Shown one piece after another: positions 27,262 to 34,293 of a stretch of DNA of 41,353 nucleotides (the stretch's first letter is position 1; each line of letters starts with the position of its first letter). The stretch comes from an uncultured Saprospiraceae bacterium (GTDB lineage: Bacteria > Bacteroidota > Bacteroidia > Chitinophagales > Saprospiraceae), in assembly GCA_938022165.1 (NCBI GenBank), contig CALIEI010000090.1, forward strand, positions 1 through 41,353. The letters run 5' to 3'. The notes beneath the pieces were generated by a model. That model worked only from the letters and a program-made list of their open reading frames with translations. It was not told the origin of the DNA and ran no database searches. Both the position numbers and the translations under genes were made by a program.

Positions 27262-27282
27262 AGTGTAAATATAGTATCCTCG

Positions 27283-27969
27283 CTAAGAAGTAAAGAGATT
27301 TACCCAGCTTTGCGCTTTATGTTCTAGCTTGTTGTTGGATTCCATCAATTCTAGAAACTCATCTCTAGGAATACTTATTGCACCTAGTGAAGCCAAATGG
27401 GCAGTTTCTTGTTGACAATCAATCAAGGTAAACCCATGCTCTATCAGATTCTGAACCAAACTAATAAACCCAAATTTGGAAGCATTGCTCACCTTCGAAA
27501 ACATAGACTCTCCGAAAAACACTTGCCCCATTGCAATCCCGTAAAGCCCGCCGACTAGTTCTTTTCCTTCAAACACTTCAACAGAATGTACCCATCCCAT
27601 CTCATGAAGCTTCGTATAGCTTTCTATCATTTCTTCCGTTATCCAAGTACCGCTTTGACCTCTTCTGATAGCCTGGCTGCACTCATAAATAACCTCCGAA
27701 AAACAGGTATCGTAACTTACTCTAAATTTATTTTGGTTAAAATAAGGTCTCATTGACTTACTCACTTTTAAGTCTTCTGGAAACAGCACAAATCTAGGAT
27801 CTGGACTCCACCATAAAAACAACTCTCCTGGATTGAACCAAGGAAATATTCCATTCTTATAAGCTAGTAAAAGTCTTTCTGGAGTGAGATCGCCCCCTAC
27901 CGCCAAAAGGCCATCTGGATTACTCAGATTAGGATGCGGGAAAATTAATTCTTCTTGGAGCCAGTACAA
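27283..27969 (-). CDS. aat: Leucyl/phenylalanyl-tRNA-protein transferase
   Basis: A 228-residue enzyme that adds Leu or Phe from tRNA to proteins with N-terminal Lys or Arg, making them bacterial N-degron substrates. Family signatures are YKNGIFPWFNPGELFLWWSPDPR near 33-55, GQSGTWIT, GWVHSVEVFEGKELVGGLYG, GQVFFGESMFS and DCQQETAHLASLGA. Length is normal. clpS, encoding the adaptor that delivers such substrates to ClpAP, lies 25 bases upstream in the same direction, so both halves of the N-degron pathway are co-transcribed. Confidence 0.96.
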   Translation of the reverse strand: MYWLQEELIFPHPNLSNPDGLLAVGGDLTPERLLLAYKNGIFPWFNPGELFLWWSPDPRFVLFPEDLKVSKSMRPYFNQNKFRVSYDTCFSEVIYECSQAIRRGQSGTWITEEMIESYTKLHEMGWVHSVEVFEGKELVGGLYGIAMGQVFFGESMFSKVSNASKFGFISLVQNLIEHGFTLIDCQQETAHLASLGAISIPRDEFLELMESNNKLEHKAQSWVNLFTS

Positions 27970-27994
27970 TTAATATTGGATAATGAGTAAGTGT

Positions 27995-28327
27995 TTAATC
28001 GCGAGATTCAATTACCGCAGATAAGCCTCTATTGACCAACTCTGTTTTTAGCGGCTTCAAAACATTCATCGGAGCTGTTTTTACTGCAGCCTTTCCTTTG
28101 AAGTGAACCAATAGTGACAACTGTTCCGATTGCTCAAAAGTATGGCCTATCACTTCAACAAAACACTGTATAACCCAATCAAAAGTATTATGATCATCAT
28201 TATACACTATCAGTTCATTGACAGAACCTACATCTGTCAGCTCTTCTACTATTACCTCTTCTAATTCCTCAACAGCTGTATTGAAGCTGTTTTTAAACTC
28301 TATTTCTTTTAGACTTGATGCAAACAT
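27995..28327 (-). CDS. clpS: ATP-dependent Clp protease adaptor ClpS
   Basis: A 110-residue adaptor that binds N-degron substrates and hands them to the Clp protease. An N-terminal acidic extension of about 40 residues precedes the conserved core: YNDDHNTFDWVI supplies the N-degron pocket residues and VHFKGKA contains the conserved histidine, as in E. coli ClpS. The pairing with aat immediately downstream supports the assignment. No clpA lies within the window. Confidence 0.95.
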   Translation of the reverse strand: MFASSLKEIEFKNSFNTAVEELEEVIVEELTDVGSVNELIVYNDDHNTFDWVIQCFVEVIGHTFEQSEQLSLLVHFKGKAAVKTAPMNVLKPLKTELVNRGLSAVIESRD

Positions 28328-28406
28328 GTTATTAAACTTTTATTCAATTAGATCTATAAATATGGAAAAATAGCGACCTAACAGCGCATTTCAGAAAGTA
28401 AGATAA

Positions 28407-28880
28407 CTAATTTAAGTTTGATAATGTTTCTTTGATCGCAGAAAAATTTGGTAAATCCCCAGGGCTTGCACAAACTTCTGCGTACTGAACTATGCCTTCT
28501 TTATCGATAACAAAGGCACTACGCTTTGATACTCCACGCATACCAAATGCAGGAAATTCCTCATATAAGCTATCATAAGCCGTACTTGCCTCTTTATTAA
28601 AGTCAGATAAAAGTGGAAAATTTAGGTTCTGAGCAGCTTTGAATTGTTCTAAAGTGAAGGCAGAGTCAACCGAAACCCCAAGTATGGAGGCATTCATATC
28701 ATTATATTGGCTTATATCATCTCGCATGGTGCATAACTCTTTGGTACATACCCCTGTAAAAGCAAGTGGAAAGAAAAGCAACACCAAATTCTTACCTTGA
28801 TAGTCATTTAGAGTTACGGTTTCTTTAGCATCTGAAACCAATGAAAAGTCCGGTGCTTTATTACCTACTGAAATCGCCAT
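28407..28880 (-). CDS. Peroxiredoxin (BCP/AhpE-like)
   Basis: A 157-residue thioredoxin-fold peroxidase with the active-site motif PLAFTGVCTKELC. The peroxidatic cysteine is C45, and C50 sits at the position used as resolving cysteine in E. coli BCP. The conserved arginine near residue 120 (RGVSKRSAFVID) is present. It reduces peroxides in the cytoplasm with thioredoxin-like donors. It is separated from clpS by 79 bases and probably has its own promoter; TATTTTTT on the minus strand, about 20 bases before the start, could be the -7 box. Confidence 0.92.
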   Translation of the reverse strand: MAISVGNKAPDFSLVSDAKETVTLNDYQGKNLVLLFFPLAFTGVCTKELCTMRDDISQYNDMNASILGVSVDSAFTLEQFKAAQNLNFPLLSDFNKEASTAYDSLYEEFPAFGMRGVSKRSAFVIDKEGIVQYAEVCASPGDLPNFSAIKETLSNLN

Positions 28881-29026
28881 TTAATTTTTATCTTTAGATT
28901 AAAAAATACTATAGCGACTCCTATACAAACCGCTTTGCAAATTTAATTAAATAATCGCATTATGTTCATTTGCTTCTGCAATTCCGTTTTTAGTGACAAA
29001 ACTTAGAGCAACTATTATAATTTTCT

Positions 29027-29614
29027 TTGAAAGAGCAACATCAAGACGATCAAATACTAATTGATAAATTTGGCCAAACTGGAGACCAAGTCTGGCTGTT
29101 ACGCCTATTTCAAAAATATGAGCACCTCATCTATGGCATTTGCTTAAAATACAGTCAAGATCCAGATTGGAGTAAAGATCTCAAAGCTCAGATTTATGAG
29201 AAGCTAGTAGGAAAAGCCAAAAATCTTAAAACTGATAATTTCAAATATTGGCTCTTTAGTATTTGCAAAAATCACTGTATTGATGCGCTTAGAAGTAAAG
29301 GTAGAAAGGTGGCTACGCTAGAAAAGTATAAAAAATATCAAATAGATCATGAAGAACTTGTGTATTTTAGTCATGAGCAACGTCTTATTATAGAGGAGGA
29401 CAGACAAAGTACAGAAAGTGCCTTGGAAAATGCAGCAAATAATCTGCCTTTCTTGCAAAGGCAATGCATAGATCTTTTCTATAATCAACGCTTGTCTTAT
29501 GTAGAAATAAGCCAGGAAGTAGGAATAGACCATAAACAAATAAAAAGCCACTTGCAAAATGGCAAACGCAACATGAGACGCTTTATATATAACCATTACA
29601 ACCTTCTGGATTGA
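29027..29614 (+). CDS. RNA polymerase sigma factor, ECF type
   Basis: A 195-residue sigma-70 family protein. Region 2 lies at about 20-95, including the YWLFSICKNHCIDALRSKGR block, and region 4 at about 140-190 with LPFLQRQCIDLFYNQRLSYVEISQEVGI. No ATG is available near the N-terminus, so the TTG at 29027 (MKEQHQDD) is the likely start. The next gene overlaps the stop (TTGA) and encodes a zinc-finger membrane protein, as expected for a sigma/anti-sigma pair. The regulon cannot be read from this window. Confidence 0.88.
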   Translation: MKEQHQDDQILIDKFGQTGDQVWLLRLFQKYEHLIYGICLKYSQDPDWSKDLKAQIYEKLVGKAKNLKTDNFKYWLFSICKNHCIDALRSKGRKVATLEKYKKYQIDHEELVYFSHEQRLIIEEDRQSTESALENAANNLPFLQRQCIDLFYNQRLSYVEISQEVGIDHKQIKSHLQNGKRNMRRFIYNHYNLLD

Positions 29615-30321
29615 GCAGGAAAATTAAAGATATTATCCAAGATCGCTCTTGCCTTAGCAAGCAAGAGCTGATGGCGTACACCAGTAAGTCCATAAATGCA
29701 GACGAGCGATTTGACATAGAAAATCACCTCTTAGATTGCGATATGTGTTCTACTGCTTTAGAAGGCTTCATCCAACACCCTCAAGAAATCAATGAATCTA
29801 ATAAACCTACCAAAAAACAAAATTGGTTTTACTTAGCAGCCGCTACACTCCTGTTATTAATCAGCGCTTTTTCTTTTTGGGGATACAAAAGCACCAATCG
29901 TCCAAATGCCATTTTTGCAGATTACTATCAGCGACCAAGTTGGAATGTACAAACTCGTGGCGCAACCGAAGACAACCAATATGCAAATGCTATCCGTTTA
30001 TACAATCAACAACATTTTGATGCTGCTTTAGCTCAATTTAACGAATTGATAAAGGTTCGCCCTGAAGACAATCGTCTCAGACTGTATAAAGGCATTGCTC
30101 ATCTAGAAACAGAAGAATACACCCTTGCCGAAGAAGAGCTACAAACTGTCAGAATCAATAGTGAAATCTTCTTTGAAGAAGCTACCTGGTATCTAGCTTT
30201 GCTAAAAATCAAAAAGAATCAAACCGTCGAAGCTAAATCTTATCTTGATGAGTTGACAAAAATCAAAGATGGCTTTTTCTTTAAGCGTGCAGAAGAAATA
30301 AAAAATGGGTTGCAAGAATAA
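29611..30321 (+). CDS. Zinc-finger membrane protein with TPR-like domain, candidate anti-sigma factor
   Basis: A 236-residue protein starting at a TTG whose last two bases are the first two of the sigma stop codon. Residues 39-46 form the HxxxCxxC zinc motif (H39, C43, C46) of anti-sigma ZAS/zf-HC2 domains. One membrane helix spans about 71-92, and the periplasmic part (about 110-236) contains TPR-like helical pairs (YNQQHFDAALAQFNELIKV and similar). The overlap and motif make it the likely regulator of the upstream sigma factor. The TPR part may sense or recruit an envelope partner. Confidence 0.85.
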   Translation: MSRKIKDIIQDRSCLSKQELMAYTSKSINADERFDIENHLLDCDMCSTALEGFIQHPQEINESNKPTKKQNWFYLAAATLLLLISAFSFWGYKSTNRPNAIFADYYQRPSWNVQTRGATEDNQYANAIRLYNQQHFDAALAQFNELIKVRPEDNRLRLYKGIAHLETEEYTLAEEELQTVRINSEIFFEEATWYLALLKIKKNQTVEAKSYLDELTKIKDGFFFKRAEEIKNGLQE

Positions 30322-30337
30322 CTTACAACCCATTTTT
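30301..30337. terminator. Bidirectional terminator between the sigma operon and htpG
   Basis: AAAAATGGGTTG and CAACCCATTTTT form a perfect 12-bp stem with a 13-base loop, overlapping the stop codon of the plus-strand gene. T-tracts arise on both strands, so it can end both this operon and the convergent htpG. Confidence 0.85.
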
Positions 30338-30358
30338 AGATAAATACTTACTCTGCGC

Positions 30359-32221
30359 TTATTTCAAAAATTCGATGCTCTTCTCCACAAAACTACTTAA
30401 GCCTTCTCCTTTTAGCATACCCTGATTGAGCAATGCCAATTGATACAAGTATTGTGCAAAATCGCTTTTCTTTTCTTCATTACGCATCTTATTCAATTTG
30501 TCTGAAATAAGGACATGATTAGAATTGATGATCACATTATACATCTCCGGCATCATATTGCTATCCATGCCCTGCATTCTTTGCATCTCCGTCATTCTAC
30601 GCATAAACTCAGGCTTGGTGATCACTACTGGTGGCTCATCAGGGGATAGCGCTTTCATCTCAAACTTATTAGCATCTACCGCTACCTTCTCTTTGAAGAT
30701 GTTCAATACTTTTTCTGTCTCTTTTTCGCTTAGGACAGATTCGATCGTTTCATCTTTTTGCACCAGGTTGCTGATGATGTCACTATCAACACGCACAAAG
30801 GTCACCTTATCCAACTTCTGCTCCAGCTGCTGCATGAAATGATTATCAATGATATTATCCATCACCAATACATCATAGCCTTTATCTTTGGCTGCTTTCA
30901 CGTAGCTAGCCTGCTCTTCCTTATGATTGCAGTATAAGAATACTTGCTTATCATATTTGTCTGTTTGCTCCGCTTTTATCTTTTCTCTAAACTCCTCGAT
31001 AGTAAATAGCTTTCCATCCACATTTTCTAACAATGCAAACTTAACCGCCTTATCATAAAACTTCTCTTCACTCACCATCCCATACTTCACAAACACACTT
31101 AGATCCTTCCACTTCTCCTCATATGACTCACGCTTCTTCTTAAAGAGATTGTTTAATTTCTCTGCAACCTTCTTAGTGATATAACTAGTGATCTTCTTCA
31201 CATTTTGATCACTTTGCAAATAAGACCTAGAGACGTTCAATGGAATATCCGGAGAATCGATCACCCCATGCAAGAGCGTCAAAAATTCAGGCACGATCTC
31301 TTTAACTTCATCCGTAACGTACACCTGATTACTATATAGTTGAATTTTATTCTTCTGCACCTCCATAGAATTACTAATCTTAGGGAAGTACAATACACCA
31401 GTCAGGTTGAATGGGTAATCTATATTGAGGTGAATCCAAAACATCGGTGGCTGGCTATAAGGATATAGCTCATTGTAAAAGCTCTTATAGTCTTCTTCCT
31501 TTATCTTATTCGCAGCTTTCTTCCAAAGCGGGTTTGGATTGTTGACGATATTATCGCTTACTACATCCGTTCCTTCCTTGTCTTCTTCATCTTTATATAC
31601 CTTTTCCGTCTTTGTTCCGAACTTGATCTCTACTGGCAAGAATTTGCAGTACTTGTCTAGCAACTCTTGGATTCTTGACTCTTCCAGATACTCTGTAGCA
31701 TCATCACTGATGTGCAAGATGATATCTGAACCTCTATCTCTCTTGTCTACTTTCTCTAAAGTGTACTTTGGATCACCTTCACAAGTCCACTTTACAGTAC
31801 GCTCTTTTCGCTTGTGACTTTGAGTGACTACTTCTACTCTATCCGCTACCATAAATGCCGAATAGAAACCTAAACCAAAGTGCCCAATGATAGAACTTTC
31901 ATTTTTGTACTTCTCTAAGAAATCTTGTGCGCTAGAAAAAGCAACTTGATTAAGGTATTTATTGACTTCGCTCTCGCTCATTCCTACTCCCTTGTCTCTA
32001 ATAGTTAAGGTTTTGGCTTCTTTATCCAAAATGATCTCGATGGTAACATCTCCCAATTCATCTTCAAACACCCCTTTTCTAGAGAGTGTCTGTATTTTCG
32101 ACGTAGCATCGACAGCATTTGAAACCAATTCTCTCAAGAAAATTTCCTGATCTGAATACAGAAATTGCTTAATTATCGGAAAAATATTTTCCGTTTGTAC
32201 TGATATGTTTCCTTTTGTCAT
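30359..32221 (-). CDS. htpG: Molecular chaperone HtpG (Hsp90)
   Basis: A 620-residue bacterial Hsp90. The GHKL ATPase motifs are present: RELVSNAVDA (ATP/Mg asparagine), DKGVGMS and GHFGLGFYSAFMV. Middle-domain landmarks FWIHLNIDYPFNLTGVLYFP and LNVSRSYLQSD are intact, and the C-terminal dimer domain follows. Length is normal. It is monocistronic, ending against a bidirectional terminator. A TGTCA/TGACA palindrome about 55 bases upstream may be a heat-shock or stress control site. Confidence 0.97.
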   Translation of the reverse strand: MTKGNISVQTENIFPIIKQFLYSDQEIFLRELVSNAVDATSKIQTLSRKGVFEDELGDVTIEIILDKEAKTLTIRDKGVGMSESEVNKYLNQVAFSSAQDFLEKYKNESSIIGHFGLGFYSAFMVADRVEVVTQSHKRKERTVKWTCEGDPKYTLEKVDKRDRGSDIILHISDDATEYLEESRIQELLDKYCKFLPVEIKFGTKTEKVYKDEEDKEGTDVVSDNIVNNPNPLWKKAANKIKEEDYKSFYNELYPYSQPPMFWIHLNIDYPFNLTGVLYFPKISNSMEVQKNKIQLYSNQVYVTDEVKEIVPEFLTLLHGVIDSPDIPLNVSRSYLQSDQNVKKITSYITKKVAEKLNNLFKKKRESYEEKWKDLSVFVKYGMVSEEKFYDKAVKFALLENVDGKLFTIEEFREKIKAEQTDKYDKQVFLYCNHKEEQASYVKAAKDKGYDVLVMDNIIDNHFMQQLEQKLDKVTFVRVDSDIISNLVQKDETIESVLSEKETEKVLNIFKEKVAVDANKFEMKALSPDEPPVVITKPEFMRRMTEMQRMQGMDSNMMPEMYNVIINSNHVLISDKLNKMRNEEKKSDFAQYLYQLALLNQGMLKGEGLSSFVEKSIEFLK

Positions 32222-32275
32222 AGTTGAATATGTTTTTATGATTGATCTTCAATATATATACCATTCGCAAAACCA

Positions 32276-32288
32276 TGTCATTTTGACA
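32276..32288. promoter_or_regulatory. TGTCA-TTT-TGACA palindrome upstream of htpG
   Basis: A perfect 5+5 bp inverted repeat with a 3-bp spacer, 54 bases before the htpG start codon. Its position suggests control of htpG, but no cognate regulator is identified in the window. Confidence 0.4.
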
Positions 32289-32444
32289 CAAAAATCATGA
32301 CCATCTGCTCCCTTACTGTCTTATATCATGACAATTGCTACACATTATACAAAATTCATATGGCATCAAACTTGCATTATGCTAAGTGTTGAAATAAAAT
32401 CCACCCCCTAATAAATTATTGGATTTAATTCATCTTTTGCAATG

Positions 32445-32527
32445 AAGATTTATTCTCAGCAATGAGTTTAAAGTGAGTCAGATCAGTTCATCGGGGGGTA
32501 GAGCTGATCTACCACTCACTCTCTTTC
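32445..32527 (+). ncRNA. Structured RNA-like unit 1 of 4
   Basis: The unit opens with AAGATTTA, then a small hairpin (CTCA, GCAA tetraloop, TGAG at 32455-32466). The long hairpin has outer stem AGTGAGT/ACTCACT (32472-32478 with 32514-32520), inner stem GATCAGTTC/GAGCTGATC (32481-32489 with 32501-32509, one G-U wobble) and loop ATCGGGGGGTA. CTCTTTC follows instead of a pure T-run, so termination is weaker than in units 2-4. A C-rich stretch, CCACCCCCT, lies upstream at 32401-32409. I see no protein frame and no known family. Confidence 0.6.
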
Positions 32528-32572
32528 AAAGCGCCTTCCCCCCTATGTTGACAAGCGAATAATAATAACCAC

Positions 32573-32655
32573 AAGATTTAAAGCTTTCGAGCTTTATATA
32601 AGTGAGTTGGGCCAATTGCATTGGGGGGTACAATTGGTCCGATCACTCACTTTTT
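32573..32655 (+). ncRNA. Structured RNA-like unit 2 of 4
   Basis: It opens AAGATTTA; hairpin I is AAAGCT-TTCG-AGCTTT (32580-32595, UUCG tetraloop). Hairpin II has outer stem AGTGAGT/ACTCACT (32601-32607 with 32645-32651), inner stem GGGCCAATTG/CAATTGGTCC (32609-32618 with 32631-32640, one G-U wobble), loop CATTGGGGGGTA and a GATC bulge on the 3' side. A T-run ends the unit, as in an intrinsic terminator. TTCCCCCC (32536-32543) precedes it. Inner-stem sequence differs entirely from unit 1 yet stays paired. Confidence 0.68.
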
Positions 32656-32746
32656 CTCCCCTCGTATATGCTTTCAAAAGCATGCCATAGTATAACTTAT
32701 TATAGTTATTAATTATACCTCCCAGTATATAAAACGATTCATACCG

Positions 32747-32828
32747 AAGAAGTAAAGTCTTTACGACTTTATAAATGAGTTGGACCTTCGCATTGGGGGG
32801 TACGGAGGTCCAATAACTCATTTTTTTT
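32747..32828 (+). ncRNA. Structured RNA-like unit 3 of 4
   Basis: It opens AAGAAGTA; hairpin I is TAAAGTC-TTTAC-GACTTTA (32753-32771). Hairpin II has outer stem AAATGAGTT/AACTCATTT (32773-32781 with 32815-32823), inner stem GGACCTTCG/CGGAGGTCC (32782-32790 with 32803-32811, one G-U wobble), loop CATTGGGGGGTA and an AAT bulge on the 3' side, then an eight-T run. ACCTCCC (32717-32723) lies upstream and could pair with GGGGGGT of the loop. The outer stem changed from AGTGAGT to ATGAGTT with matching change on the other arm. Confidence 0.68.
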
Positions 32829-32877
32829 GAAACACCTTATTTTTCCCTCCCTTTATTATTAAAAACGAATCATACCT

Positions 32878-32957
32878 AAGATATAAAACCTTCGGGTTTT
32901 GTAAATGAGTTGGACCTTCGCATTGGGGGGTACGGAGGTCCAATAACTCATTTTTTT
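32878..32957 (+). ncRNA. Structured RNA-like unit 4 of 4
   Basis: It opens AAGATATA; hairpin I is AAAACC-TTCG-GGTTTT (32885-32900, UUCG tetraloop). Hairpin II is identical to that of unit 3 (32903-32911, 32912-32920, loop 32921-32932, 32933-32941, AAT bulge, 32945-32953) and ends in seven T residues. CCCTCCC (32845-32851) lies upstream. Hairpin I differs from unit 3 but keeps a 6-bp stem, so the structure rather than the sequence is conserved. AAACGA-TCATACC precedes units 3 and 4 alike. Confidence 0.68.
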
Positions 32958-33014
32958 AAGCTGTCTGATACCGTTCTGGTGTTAGGCTTTTCTATTTTAT
33001 ACAGGATTTGTTTT

Positions 33015-33130
33015 GGGGCCATACTGATCTATACGATCAGCACCGTGTCATCCGCTATATCCCCCGTAGAGACGCATAGCAATGCGTCTCTACGGGGGAT
33101 GCCGCTTCTACCACTTGTCCATTTTAGGCT
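33015..33130 (+). repeat. GC-rich intergenic repeat, GGGGCCAT scaffold with a 19-bp hairpin (copy B)
   Basis: It begins GGGGCCATACTGATC, followed by CTGATC-TATAC-GATCAG (33024-33040), GTGTCATCCGCTAT and GCCGCTTCTACCACTTGTCC, matching copies A and C. Between the last two blocks sits a perfect 19-bp hairpin (33059-33077 with 33082-33100, loop AGCA) built on GTAGAGACGCAT, absent from A and C. The flanks 32958-33014 and 33131-33210 show no gene. Confidence 0.72.
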
Positions 33131-33212
33131 CGCTATCGCATCGCGATGGATGATAATTGTCTTCCTTTCTTATAAGGCTTCAGATCTTGCACTTAGACAC
33201 AAAAAATCGAGA

Positions 33213-33300
33213 TGAGTCCATTGAATCGATGTTGAAAACATCGACTATTCTTCTTTCTTTTTACATCGTCGAGGTTTTCAACCTCAATGCCCTACACTTA
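33213..33300 (+). repeat. Short REP-like hairpin modules
   Basis: CGATGTT-GAA-AACATCG (7-bp stem, about 33225-33241) is followed by GTCGAGGTTTTCAACCTCAA (GAGGTT/AACCTC stem, about 33269-33288). Both modules recur in variant form at 34294-34417, and the first also at 37505-37530. No gene is present between here and 33411. Confidence 0.55.
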
Positions 33301-33411
33301 GCTAAAACAGATATACAAGTCCATTCATAACATCGTCTAAGCAGTTCGTAACAATGATGTAGAATCATAAATCCTATATACACATCAAGTATATGTCATT
33401 ATTAGAACTTA

Positions 33412-34236
33412 TTAAGATTTCTTGGTATTGGAAGCTGTGTGTCTTTTTTCTATATCCTTCACACCTAAATGATATCTAAATGATGCTAGTTTATCTTGTG
33501 CAAAATCATCCCAATAATTCTCTTCATCAAACAGCTTTATATGTACAATTTCATTTTCTAGTGTTTCTATTCTGTCCGCATCCTTAAATGCCAATATTCT
33601 TTCTTTTCCAACGCAATTGAAATAACTTTTACCAAACCAATATTCATTGGCGCCTCTGAAATTGCACTTGCCTATTTGCCCATTTCTCCCAGGTCGGTTT
33701 GAAACATCTACTTTTTTAGGATATGGTGGAAATGAATCATGAGAAATTCGGATACCTTTTCTATACTTATATGAAGTAAGGCTTGTTCTATAATCCCAAC
33801 TGCTCAACGTTGGATTAGAAAGCGTTATATAATTTATTGAACTATGAAATTCACTTAAAACATATTGAAGTAACACTTCAGGATATAGTTTCGATATACA
33901 TCTTACTGTTGAATTATCTATATCTCTCTTATCATTTATGTAGGAAGAAATTTGTAGTACTCCATGAAAAATAGAGCCCGGAATCAAGTCTTTACTTTCT
34001 AAGTATAATTGTTTTGTCTTATGCCTTTCAGTTATATAGGTATCTTCTTGTATAAATTTTTTATTGTATTGCCCAGTTAAAATCTTTAATTCTTCTGCTA
34101 TAGAATAAAATTTTGACAGTTCTCTTTCTAATTTATCAAATATGGTGGAATCATTGAATACAATATTTATTTCAAATACTTGTACATATTTAATATTCTT
34201 TTTCCAGTCTTTAAATTTGTTGAAAAATTTTATCAT
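33412..34236 (-). CDS. Hypothetical protein, no recognised family
   Basis: A 274-residue soluble protein from the ATG at 34236 with no signal peptide or membrane helix. The N-terminus is basic and aromatic (MIKFFNKFKDWKKNIKYVQVF), with a helical stretch near 30-60. A Ser/Thr/Tyr-rich middle is followed by a segment with RPGRNGQIGKCNFRGANEYWFGKSYFNCVGKE split by two cysteines. I recognise no domain. It is flanked on both sides by dispersed repeats, in the same accessory stretch as the toxin-antitoxin genes, so recent acquisition is plausible but unproven. Confidence 0.65.
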   Translation of the reverse strand: MIKFFNKFKDWKKNIKYVQVFEINIVFNDSTIFDKLERELSKFYSIAEELKILTGQYNKKFIQEDTYITERHKTKQLYLESKDLIPGSIFHGVLQISSYINDKRDIDNSTVRCISKLYPEVLLQYVLSEFHSSINYITLSNPTLSSWDYRTSLTSYKYRKGIRISHDSFPPYPKKVDVSNRPGRNGQIGKCNFRGANEYWFGKSYFNCVGKERILAFKDADRIETLENEIVHIKLFDEENYWDDFAQDKLASFRYHLGVKDIEKRHTASNTKKS

Positions 34237-34293
34237 TTAAGTATTTACAGTGCTTTTTAATGCGGCCACTTTGGGGCTTATATTTTATTCCCC

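Noticed and set aside
32472-32957. Array of integron attC-like recombination sites
   Set aside because: The hairpins are imperfect palindromes in tandem, and GTTGGAC/GTCCAAT recalls attC ends, but the core sites are in the wrong order, no cassette genes lie between them and no integrase is present. The T-runs fit transcript ends better.
32445-32957. CRISPR array
   Set aside because: Units are about 82 nt with diverging sequence and linkers of 45, 91 and 49 nt. There is no fixed short repeat with uniform spacers and no cas gene.
32594-33215. Protein-coding frames through the hairpin array (minus 32594-32821, plus 32910-33215)
   Set aside because: They run through paired stems and repeat DNA, have no plausible domains or starts, and change reading frame between near-identical units.
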